Positions 16,962 to 23,823 of a stretch of 64,000 nucleotides of DNA are shown here, piece after piece (within the stretch, counting starts at the first letter, position 1; every line of letters begins with the position of its first letter). The notes beneath the pieces were generated by a model that worked only from the letters and a program-made list of their open reading frames with translations, did not search any database and was not told the DNA's origin. Both the position numbers and the translations under genes were made by a program. Source of the stretch: JBBWZH01 sp035544115 (lineage in GTDB: Bacteria > Actinomycetota > Actinomycetes > Mycobacteriales > CADCTP01); NCBI GenBank assembly GCA_963714145.1, contig OY970235.1:124001-188000 (forward strand), read 5' to 3'.

Positions 16962-17356
16962 ACAGACGCGACACGCCGGGTCTGCTGCTCGGCGCCCTGC
17001 GTGCCGTCGGCGCCGCCGCGTTCCTGGCGCCGGCGCTCGGCGCGAAGACGTTCGGCGTCCCCGCCGACGCCGAGGGCACGTACCTGGTCCGCCTGTTCGC
17101 GGCCCGCAACGTGGCGCTGACCGCGGGGCTGCTCGCCAGCCGGGGCGAGGCGCGGGCGCTCTGGTACCGGGCCGGCATCGCCTGCGACGCGCTCGACGTC
17201 GCCGCCGGGCTGCTCGGCTACCGTGCCGGCAAGCAGCGTTCGTCCGCGGTGGTCGACACGAGCGCCTCGCTCGCCGCGGCGATGCTCGGTGTCGCCGGGC
17301 TGCGCCAGGCCGGGCGGGGCCAGGCCGGGCGGTCGACCCGGAGACGGTCCCGATGA
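16958..17356 (+). CDS. Small hydrophobic DUF4267-like protein
   Basis: A 132-residue protein with about three to four hydrophobic segments: LLGALRAVGAAAFLAPALGA near the N terminus, NVALTAGLLASR in the middle, and two near the C terminus (IACDALDVAAGLLGYRAG and SLAAAMLGVAGLRQAG). It ends in a strongly basic tail. The pattern LVRLFAARNVALTAGLL resembles DUF4267/DUF4345-type small membrane proteins of unknown role. ATG 16958 overlaps the upstream stop as ATGA with GAAGAGG ahead of it, and its own stop overlaps the FMO start. It may anchor enzymes of the pathway (speculative). Confidence 0.6.
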   Translation: MNRRDTPGLLLGALRAVGAAAFLAPALGAKTFGVPADAEGTYLVRLFAARNVALTAGLLASRGEARALWYRAGIACDALDVAAGLLGYRAGKQRSSAVVDTSASLAAAMLGVAGLRQAGRGQAGRSTRRRSR

Positions 17357-18729
17357 CCGCGACCACCCCCAACGCACGCGTCGACGGCGTCGCCGCGCCG
17401 ACCGACCACGGCGACCGGGTCTGCGTCATCGGCGCCGGATCGGCCGGCATCGCGATGTGCCGCGCGCTGGTGCTGCGGGACATCCCGTTCGACTGCTACG
17501 AGCGCGGCTCGCGGCTAGGCGGCCTGTGGCGGTACCCGGCCGGCGGCGGCGGCAGTTGCGCCTACGCGTCGCTGTTCGCGAACACGTCGAAGACCGTCAT
17601 GCAGTACCCGAGCTACCCGATGCCCGACGACTACCCGGACTACCCGCACCACACCCAGGTGGCGCGGTATTTCGACGACTACGCCGAGCACTACGGCCTG
17701 CGCGAGCACATCCAGTTCGACACCGAGGTGACCCGGGTCGAGCCGGACGGCGGCGGCTGGCTGGTGGCGCTCGGCGACGGGACAGTGCACCGCTACCGCG
17801 CGGTGCTGGTCGCGTCCGGCGGGCGGCACGGCGCGCCGGTCCACGGCCAGTTCGACGGCAGCTTCGCCGGCCGCGAGCTGCACGCCTTCGACTACGACAG
17901 CCCGGCCGAGTTCGCCGGCCAGACCGTCGTGGTCCTCGGGCTCGGCGCGACCTCGGCGGACATCGCCACCGAGGTGTCCCGGGTCGCCGCGGCCACCTAC
18001 CTCAGCGCCCGCACCGGCCACTACGTCGTGCCGAAGATCCTCGAAGGACGGCCGATCGACAAGCTCACGCCGTTGATGAAGCGGCTGTCGGTGGAGCAGC
18101 GCCGCCCGCTGCTGACGCTGATGCTCAAACTGGTGCACGGCGACATGACCGCCTACGGCCTGCCGGCGCCGCCGTACAAGCCCGGGCAGGGTCCGCTGAT
18201 CTCCACCAGCGAGTTCCTGCCGGCGATCGTGCACGGCCGGATCACCCCGAAGCCGGTGGTCACGGCCGCCGAGGGCGGCACCGTGCGGTTCGCCGACGGC
18301 GAGACGGTCGAGGCGGACGCGATCATCCACTGCACCGGCTACCGGATCGCCTTCCCGTTCCTGGACGACACGCTGGCCGGCGACGGGGTCGACGCGCCGG
18401 CGCTGTATCACCTGGTCGTGCCGCCGGAGACGGACGGGCTCTACTTCATCGGGCTGCTGCACTCGATGATGTCGCTGATGCCGCTGGCCGAGTCCCAGGC
18501 GGACTGGGTCGGCGACCTGCTCACCGGGGCGGTCCGGCTGCCGTCCCGGGCGGACATGTGGTCGCAGATCAGGCGCTCCCGCCGCCGTCAGGACAAGCGC
18601 TTCTACGACTCCTCGGGGCACCTGCTGGTGGACCCGAACGAGTACCAGCGGCTCATCGCCACCGAGCGCCGCAGCCACGCAACGACCGATCGCCCGGGTG
18701 TCGCCACGGCTGCCCGCGGAAGGGGATGA
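17353..18729 (+). CDS. Flavin-containing monooxygenase (FMO/Baeyer-Villiger type)
   Basis: A 458-residue class B flavoprotein monooxygenase. The FAD motif VIGAGSAGIAMCRAL is near residue 25 and the NADPH motif VVLGLGATSADIATEV near 195. Between them lies an FMO identifying sequence variant, FAGRELHAFDY, resembling FxGxxxHxxxY/W. The GLWRY stretch after the first strand is typical of FMOs. These enzymes use NADPH and oxygen to N- or S-oxygenate, or to insert oxygen next to a ketone. In a cluster with a NOS and amine oxidases, N-oxygenation of an amine is a reasonable hypothesis. Both ends overlap neighbours as ATGA. Confidence 0.85.
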   Translation: MTATTPNARVDGVAAPTDHGDRVCVIGAGSAGIAMCRALVLRDIPFDCYERGSRLGGLWRYPAGGGGSCAYASLFANTSKTVMQYPSYPMPDDYPDYPHHTQVARYFDDYAEHYGLREHIQFDTEVTRVEPDGGGWLVALGDGTVHRYRAVLVASGGRHGAPVHGQFDGSFAGRELHAFDYDSPAEFAGQTVVVLGLGATSADIATEVSRVAAATYLSARTGHYVVPKILEGRPIDKLTPLMKRLSVEQRRPLLTLMLKLVHGDMTAYGLPAPPYKPGQGPLISTSEFLPAIVHGRITPKPVVTAAEGGTVRFADGETVEADAIIHCTGYRIAFPFLDDTLAGDGVDAPALYHLVVPPETDGLYFIGLLHSMMSLMPLAESQADWVGDLLTGAVRLPSRADMWSQIRRSRRRQDKRFYDSSGHLLVDPNEYQRLIATERRSHATTDRPGVATAARGRG

Positions 18730-20447
18730 GTCACATGGTTTCCATCGCAGGCGCGGAGTCGGCACGGCCCGCGGCCCCCGCCGCCGCCCGCCGCACCGAC
18801 GCGAAGACGCTGCTTCGCGGCCAGTTCGAGCCGCGGCGGATCTCGCTGCGCAAGCCGGTCAACGTCGGCCTGATGGCCGAGCTCGCCGCGGAGAAGTTCG
18901 GCCGCGTCCCGCTCTACCTGGACCAGCCGTTCGCCTGGGACCCGCAGCAACGGGTCGAGCTCGACTACGTCGAGTGCGCGACGCTGGTGGGTCAGATGTC
19001 GGCGGTGTTCGCGGCGGCCGGCGTCAAGCGGTGGGACCGGGTGGCGATCGTCAAGACCCCGAACTACGACGTCCAGTCGCTGGCCTGGGCCGCCGCCCGG
19101 ATCGGTGCCATCCCGGCGCTCATCTCGGCCCGGCTGGACCCGGACATCATCAACATCCTGCTCGACCGCCTGCAGCCCCGGTTCATCGTCACCGACCCGG
19201 ACGTCGCCCGGTACGCCCGGCTGGACGCGGCCAGGCTGCGCGCGCTGAACTGCACGGCCATCGCCAGCATCGACGGCGGGATCCCGGTGGCGGACCTGTG
19301 GGGCGCCCCGGTGCCGGCGCCGAGCCCGCTCAAGGACGACGAGCCGATGATGATCACCCACACCTCGAGCACGACCGGGGTGTCCAAGATGGCCGAGGCC
19401 TCGGCCATCGGCGTGACGTTCTCGGCCCTGATGGAGTCCATCTTCCCGTTCGTCCACAACCCCGACGAGCTGTTCGCGAGCGCCATCTCGCACGTGCACG
19501 TGCGCGGCGCCGTGACGCAGCTGGCCTCGTTCTCGCGCGGCACCCCGCTGCTGGGCATCGGCCGGCCCGACGACGACACGATCGTGCGGCTGTTCAGCCG
19601 GTACCGACCCACGATCGTGGAGGCCCATCCGAACGCCTTCGTGGGCTGGGAACAGCTGGCGGACGACCCGGCCCGGCCGTTCTCCAGCCTGCGCGTCTTC
19701 TTCAACACGTTCGACGCCATCCACCCGCGCACCATCCGCCGGCTGCTGGCCGCGTCCAAGCGCGGCTTCCCGGTGTGGATCCAGTGCTACGGGATGACCG
19801 AGACCCAGGTGGTCTCGGTCCGCGTCTACACGAAGCGCTCGGCGCAGCGGCTGCGCGGCAGCGACTCGCGCAGCGTCGGCTGGCCGGTTCCCGGGGTCCG
19901 GGTCCGGATCGCCGACCCGGAGACCGGCCGGCGGCGGCGCGACCAGCACGAGCCGGGGATGATCCAGGCCAGCACCCGCGCCCGCGCACTGTCCTTTGTG
20001 GGCACACCGGAGAAGTTCTCGCAGCGGCGGCACGGCAAGTGGTTCGACACCGGCGACTGGGGCCGGCTCAACCGGTGGCGGCAGGTCGAGGTGCTCGACC
20101 GCGTCGCGGACCGCATCGACGGCGTGCAGAGCTGCCTGTGGATCGAGGACGTGCTGCTGGACCGGATCCCGGACGCGGAGGAGATCGTCGTCGTGCCGGA
20201 CGAGCGCGGCAAGCCGGTCCCGGTCGTCTGCATGCGGGACGGGAAGTCGCTCGACGCCGCCACCTGGCGCACCGCTGCCGCCGGTCTCACCGGGCTGGGC
20301 GACCCGTTCGAGGTGAAGCCGGCCGAGCTGCAGCGGACCGCGACCGTCAAGGCGCGCCGCTACCTGCTCACCGAGATGATCAAGAATGGCGATCACGGGC
20401 GGGACGGCACGGTCCGGCCCGAGGTCGTGCTGCGCGACGGGGCGTGA
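18726..20447 (+). CDS. AMP-dependent synthetase/ligase (ANL superfamily)
   Basis: A 573-residue adenylate-forming enzyme. The P-loop A3 motif appears as THTSSTTGVSKMAE, the A5 motif as YGMTETQ and the A7 motif as WFDTGDWGR. The C-terminal lysine motif is altered: QRTATVKARR in place of the usual PRTxxGKxxR. The Lys is retained, but the flexible Gly before it is Val. The segment normally reading SGELxxRG is replaced by an unusual GMIQASTRARAL. It should activate a carboxylic acid as acyl-AMP, then transfer it to CoA or an amine. Start ATG 18726 overlaps the FMO stop; ATG 18735 is also possible. No carrier protein gene is visible in the cluster. Confidence 0.85.
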   Translation: MSHMVSIAGAESARPAAPAAARRTDAKTLLRGQFEPRRISLRKPVNVGLMAELAAEKFGRVPLYLDQPFAWDPQQRVELDYVECATLVGQMSAVFAAAGVKRWDRVAIVKTPNYDVQSLAWAAARIGAIPALISARLDPDIINILLDRLQPRFIVTDPDVARYARLDAARLRALNCTAIASIDGGIPVADLWGAPVPAPSPLKDDEPMMITHTSSTTGVSKMAEASAIGVTFSALMESIFPFVHNPDELFASAISHVHVRGAVTQLASFSRGTPLLGIGRPDDDTIVRLFSRYRPTIVEAHPNAFVGWEQLADDPARPFSSLRVFFNTFDAIHPRTIRRLLAASKRGFPVWIQCYGMTETQVVSVRVYTKRSAQRLRGSDSRSVGWPVPGVRVRIADPETGRRRRDQHEPGMIQASTRARALSFVGTPEKFSQRRHGKWFDTGDWGRLNRWRQVEVLDRVADRIDGVQSCLWIEDVLLDRIPDAEEIVVVPDERGKPVPVVCMRDGKSLDAATWRTAAAGLTGLGDPFEVKPAELQRTATVKARRYLLTEMIKNGDHGRDGTVRPEVVLRDGA

Positions 20448-20453
20448 GGAGCG

Positions 20454-21974
20454 GTGGTGCGGCACATCAGCGAGAACCCGTCGATCGAGGCCGATGTCAT
20501 CATCGTCGGCGCGGGCTTCGCCGGGATCACCGCCGCCCGCGAGCTGAAGCGGGCCGGCCTGACGGTGGCGCTGCTGGAGGCCCGCGAGCGCCTCGGTGGC
20601 CGCTCGCTGAGCCGGCCGATCGGCGACGGCAAGGTCGTCGAGCTGGGGTGTGAGTTCCACGGCCAGGACGACTCGATCAGCGCCCGGGCCGCCCGCGAAG
20701 TCGGCATCGGGTCGCACAAGGTTTACGACACCGGCTACCGGCTGATCGAGGACGGCGGCAAGCTGGTCCGCTGGAAGGGCATGTTCCCGAAGGTCAGCCC
20801 GGTCACGCTGGCCGACTTCGGGCAGGCGGCGCTGCGCCTGGAGTGGATGCGCCGCGAGGTGCCGCAGGAGGCGCCCTGGCAGGCGCCGCACGCCGCGCGG
20901 TGGGACAGCGAGACGATGTCGTCCTGGACGCGGCGCAACCTGCGCACCCGCGGCGGCCGGACGCTGATGCGGCTGATGATCGAGGCCGGGATGGCCGCCG
21001 CGCCCACCGACGTGTCCCTGCTGCACGTGCTGAACTACTCGAACGGCACCGGCGGCTTCCGGGCGATGACCACCGTCACCGGCGGCACGCTGGAGAACCG
21101 GTTCGTCGGCGGGTCGCACGGCCTGGTGCTGCGGCTGGCCGAGAGCGTGGCGGCGGAGACCTTCGTGGGCGCGGCGGTGCGGCAACTCCGGCACGGCCGC
21201 GACCAGGTCCGGGTCAGCGGGCCCGGGTTCGAGGCGGTCGGCCGTCGGGTGGTCGTCGCCGTACCGGTGCCGCTGGCCGGCCGGATCGACTACGACCCCC
21301 CGCTGCCGGGCCACCGCGACCAGCTCACCCAGCGCATGACGATGGGCTCGGCGATCAAGTACCTCGCGCTCTACGACGAGCCGTTCTGGCGCGCCGACGG
21401 GCTGACCGGCCAGGTGATCAGCCCGCACAGCCTGGTCCGGGCGGTGCTCGACGGGTGCCCGCCGGACGGCACCCCGGGCGTGCTCACCGCCTTCGTCACC
21501 GGGCCGGCCGCCCGGGAGATGGCCCGGCTTGCCGAGAGCGAGCGGCGGGAGACCGTGCTGCGCGAGTTCGTCCGCTACTTCGGGCCACGGGCCGGCCGCC
21601 CGTACGACCTCATCGAGCAGAACTGGATGGCCGAGCCGTACACCCGGGGCTGCTACCACGGCTACGCCCCGCCGGGCCTCTACACCGAGTTCGGGCCGGC
21701 GCTGCGGGAACCGGTCGGCCGCATCCACTGGGCCGGCGCGGAGACCGTGCCACTCGAGTTCGGCTCGATGTCCGGAGCGATCCACTCCGGCCGGCGGGTC
21801 GCGACCGAGATCCTGGCCCGGACCACCGGCGCGCCGGTGCCCCGGGCGCCGGTACCCGGGCCGGCCGAGGCTCGGCCACCGGTGCCCGCGCCGGCCGCGG
21901 AGCCCGTACCGGCCGCGGAGCCCGTACCGGCCGATGCGGCCGGGCCGGGACGGCTGCCCGCCGGGCCGGCCTGA
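20454..21974 (+). CDS. Flavin monoamine oxidase family protein, copy 2
   Basis: A 506-residue paralogue of the enzyme at 14342. The FAD motif IIVGAGFAGITAARELKRAG is near residue 15 and LLEARERLGGRS follows. The C-terminal motif WAGAETVPLEFGSMSGAIHS is intact. Shared blocks with copy 1 include RDQLTQRM and YDEPFWRA. The distal substrate-side positions differ: copy 1 has TETGVHQMGSMGGA where this has AETVPLEFGSMSGA, which suggests divergent substrates. A Pro/Ala/Glu-rich tail of about 40 residues, with an 18-bp repeat near 21897-21932, follows the catalytic domain. GAGGAG lies just upstream of the GTG pair at 20454/20457. Confidence 0.88.
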   Translation: MVRHISENPSIEADVIIVGAGFAGITAARELKRAGLTVALLEARERLGGRSLSRPIGDGKVVELGCEFHGQDDSISARAAREVGIGSHKVYDTGYRLIEDGGKLVRWKGMFPKVSPVTLADFGQAALRLEWMRREVPQEAPWQAPHAARWDSETMSSWTRRNLRTRGGRTLMRLMIEAGMAAAPTDVSLLHVLNYSNGTGGFRAMTTVTGGTLENRFVGGSHGLVLRLAESVAAETFVGAAVRQLRHGRDQVRVSGPGFEAVGRRVVVAVPVPLAGRIDYDPPLPGHRDQLTQRMTMGSAIKYLALYDEPFWRADGLTGQVISPHSLVRAVLDGCPPDGTPGVLTAFVTGPAAREMARLAESERRETVLREFVRYFGPRAGRPYDLIEQNWMAEPYTRGCYHGYAPPGLYTEFGPALREPVGRIHWAGAETVPLEFGSMSGAIHSGRRVATEILARTTGAPVPRAPVPGPAEARPPVPAPAAEPVPAAEPVPADAAGPGRLPAGPA

Positions 21975-22008
21975 CCACCTCACCCGCCCCACCGGAGGAG
22001 CCCTCGCG

Positions 22009-22782
22009 ATGCTGCTGTCCGTGCACCTCGCCGACCTCGGCATCGGCCCGGCGATCGCCGCGCTGCGGTCCCGCCCCGACCCGGCGGCGATCGACGGCCT
22101 CCGCTACGCCGAGACCTGGCTGATGACCCCGCTGCGGACCGGGCTGCTGCCCGGGATGAAGGTCACCGGCGCCGCCCTGATCACCGCGTGGGACGACGAC
22201 GAGTCCCTCGACCGGTTCGGCTCCCACCCGTCCGCCAGGCCGTACCAGCGGGGCTGGCGGGCCCGGTTCGAGCCGGTCCGCACGGTCGGCGCCTGGCCGC
22301 CGCTGCCGGACCTGCCGCGGCAGGAGCGGCCCACCGGCGACGACCCGGTCGCGGTGCTCACGATCGCCCGGATGCGGCTGCGGCGGGCCGGGGCGTTCGC
22401 GGCGGCCGCGGCCGCCGCCGAACGGGAGGCGCGCTCCCACCCCGCGTTCCTGGCCGGCACGTCGCTGATGCACCCACCCAATCTGATCAGCACGTTCTCG
22501 CTCTGGCGCAGCGCCCGGGAGATGCGCCAGTACACCGTCGGCTCCTACCCGGGCGGGCACCTGCGGGCGATGCGCGCACACGAGGAACGGGTGTTCCATC
22601 ACGAGACGGTGTTCGTCCGGCTGCGGCCGTACGCGGTCGAAGGGCAGTGGGCCGGGCGTAACCCGCTCGATGGCGTACGCCCGCAGTCGGCAATCCTGGG
22701 GGCCGACGCCGGCACCCGCGCCGGCGACGCGGTCGGGGCGCTGCCGGGCCGCGGCGACGACGGAGACGAGGGCGATTCATGA
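22009..22782 (+). CDS. CrtA-like (spheroidene monooxygenase-related) protein
   Basis: A 257-residue protein that I place tentatively in the CrtA/dimeric alpha-beta barrel group. Two repeated ferredoxin-like halves are suggested. The first contains WLMTPLRTGLLPG and ALITAWDDDESLDRFGSH, then YQRGWRARFEPVRTVGAW. The second has STFSLWRSAREMRQYTVGS and a late HETVFVRLRPYAVEGQWAGR, resembling the SARGRWSGREPF-type end of CrtA. CrtA introduces keto groups into carotenoids using haem and oxygen. No other carotenoid genes are here, so any oxygenase role concerns another substrate. GGAGG lies 12 bases upstream of ATG 22009. Confidence 0.55.
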   Translation: MLLSVHLADLGIGPAIAALRSRPDPAAIDGLRYAETWLMTPLRTGLLPGMKVTGAALITAWDDDESLDRFGSHPSARPYQRGWRARFEPVRTVGAWPPLPDLPRQERPTGDDPVAVLTIARMRLRRAGAFAAAAAAAEREARSHPAFLAGTSLMHPPNLISTFSLWRSAREMRQYTVGSYPGGHLRAMRAHEERVFHHETVFVRLRPYAVEGQWAGRNPLDGVRPQSAILGADAGTRAGDAVGALPGRGDDGDEGDS

Positions 22783-22859
22783 CGATGTGTCCCGGCGGCC
22801 ACCTCCGCTCCGCACCTCACGCGCTCGCTGCGATGCTCACTACGGAGGCCGCCTCATGA
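22779..22859 (+). CDS. Possible 26-residue micro-ORF bridging two operon genes
   Basis: An ATG that overlaps the CrtA-like stop as ATGA opens a 26-codon frame whose TGA in turn overlaps the hydrolase ATG as ATGA. The peptide (start MTMCPGGHLRS) has no recognisable motif. The DNA at its 3' part is shared with the region before the NOS gene, but in a different reading frame. This argues that the nucleotide sequence, not the peptide, is conserved. It may be a coupling leader rather than a functional protein. Confidence 0.25.
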   Translation: MTMCPGGHLRSAPHALAAMLTTEAAS

Positions 22860-22861
22860 CC
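22814..22861 (+). repeat. Leader element A, duplicated upstream of the NOS gene
   Basis: This segment contains GCTCACTACGGAGGCCGCC directly before the hydrolase ATGACC. It matches the segment at 23716-23763 (GCTCACTCCGGAGGCGGCC before GTGACC), with about 8 differences in 46 aligned bases. Both carry an exceptionally strong CGGAGG ribosome site and an internal CTCAC direct repeat. Confidence 0.6.
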
Positions 22862-23698
22862 ACGAAGACGATCGAGCTGTCCGCCGGGACGGTCGAATAC
22901 CAGGACACCGGCGGCGACGGACCGGTGCTCGTGCTGCTGCACGGGCTGCTGATGGACGCGTCGCTCTGGGACGGGGTGATCGCCGACCTCGCCGCGGACC
23001 ACCGGTGCATCGCCCCGACGCTGCCGCTGGGCGCCCACACCAGCCCGGTGCAGCCGGGCACCGACCTGTCGCTGCCCGGGATCACCCGGCTCGTCGCGGA
23101 GTTCCTCGAGAAGCTCGACCTGACCGACGTCACCGTGGTCGGCAACGACACCGGCGGCGCCCTCGTGCAGTTGCTGGCCGGCGACGGCGACGCCCGGGTC
23201 GGCCGGATCGTGCTCGCCTCCTGCGACGCGTTCGACAACTTCCCGCCCGGCCTGACCGGCCGGACCGTGGTGCTGACCGGAAAGCTGCCGCCGGCCCTGT
23301 TCGGTGCGTTCATGCAGCAGTTGCGGCTCAAGCCGGTCCGGCGGCTGCCGTTCACGTTCGGCTGGCTGACCAAGCGCGGCGACGCCGCCACCGCGCGCTG
23401 GCTGAAGCCGGTCTTCCGGCAGGCCGGCATCCGCCGGGACGCGGTGCGGGTGCTGCGCGCGATGGGTGCCGACCGCAAGCTCATGGTCTCCGCCGCCACC
23501 GCCCTGGCCACCTTCGACCGGCCCGCCCTCGTCGTCTGGGCGGAGCAGGACCGCGTCATGCCGCCGGAACACGGGCGCCGGCTGGCCGAGCTCCTGCCGC
23601 AGGGAAAACTGGTCGAGATCCCGGACAGCTACACGCTGCTGCCGCTCGACCAGCCGGCGGCCCTCGCCCACGCCATCCGCAAATGGGGAGATGCGTGA
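22856..23698 (+). CDS. Alpha/beta hydrolase (haloalkane dehalogenase-like nucleophile)
   Basis: A 280-residue alpha/beta-hydrolase. The oxyanion HG region is LVLLHGLLMDASLWD and the nucleophile elbow is GNDTGG with Asp98, as in haloalkane dehalogenase/epoxide hydrolase-like members rather than Ser hydrolases. The third acid candidate lies in VVWAEQDRVMPPEH. The position where the catalytic His normally sits reads PDSYTLLPLDQP, without His, so the canonical triad may be incomplete. Its place between the CrtA-like gene and NOS, reached by coupled overlaps, puts it in the same operon. Possible roles: C-N or C-O bond hydrolysis, or a non-catalytic binding function. Confidence 0.82.
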   Translation: MTTKTIELSAGTVEYQDTGGDGPVLVLLHGLLMDASLWDGVIADLAADHRCIAPTLPLGAHTSPVQPGTDLSLPGITRLVAEFLEKLDLTDVTVVGNDTGGALVQLLAGDGDARVGRIVLASCDAFDNFPPGLTGRTVVLTGKLPPALFGAFMQQLRLKPVRRLPFTFGWLTKRGDAATARWLKPVFRQAGIRRDAVRVLRAMGADRKLMVSAATALATFDRPALVVWAEQDRVMPPEHGRRLAELLPQGKLVEIPDSYTLLPLDQPAALAHAIRKWGDA

Positions 23699-23823
23699 TC
23701 GCGCCTGCACCCCACAGCTCACTTGCTGGCTGGGGTGCTCACTCCGGAGGCGGCCTCGTGACCGCCGTTCGAGTGGGTGCGGCCGGCCGGCACGGTCGCC
23801 CGGCCGGCCGGCGCGGCGGGTGA
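23695..23823 (+). CDS. Possible leader ORF (42 codons, or 21 from GTG 23758) coupled to the NOS gene
   Basis: A GTG overlapping the hydrolase stop opens a 42-codon frame. An internal GTG at 23758 follows the strong CGGAGG site and would give a 21-residue peptide. The frame ends at TGA 23821-23823, overlapping the NOS GTG as GTGA. The last 17 codons include five Arg (CGA, CGG, CGC, CGG, CGC). They also contain an 11-bp perfect GC stem that would cover the region just before the NOS start. The layout resembles a translational leader or attenuator. Because high-GC DNA is Arg-rich by chance, this remains a hypothesis. Confidence 0.3.
   Translation: MIAPAPHSSLAGWGAHSGGGLVTAVRVGAAGRHGRPAGRRGG
23716..23763 (+). 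repeat. Leader element B, second copy before the NOS gene
   Basis: Partner of the element at 22814-22861. The aligned part runs from the CTCAC at the left through CTCACTCCGGAGGCGGCC to GTGACC. The two copies lie in different reading frames of their micro-ORFs, so they are alike as nucleic acid rather than as peptides. Confidence 0.6.
23780..23810 (+). promoter_or_regulatory. GC-only hairpin in the leader immediately before the NOS start
   Basis: CGGCCGGCCGG at 23780-23790 pairs perfectly with CCGGCCGGCCG at 23800-23810 around the loop CACGGTCGC. The 11-bp stem ends 9 bases before the NOS GTG at 23820. Ribosomes translating the leader ORF would have to melt it, giving a direct way to couple or attenuate NOS translation. 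No U-run follows, so a Rho-independent terminator is unlikely. Confidence 0.5.

Noticed and set aside
18603..22043. 1146-codon antisense open frame across the ligase and amine oxidase genes
   Set aside because: It spans two unrelated sense genes and their junction and has shadow composition. Both sense genes have intact motifs.
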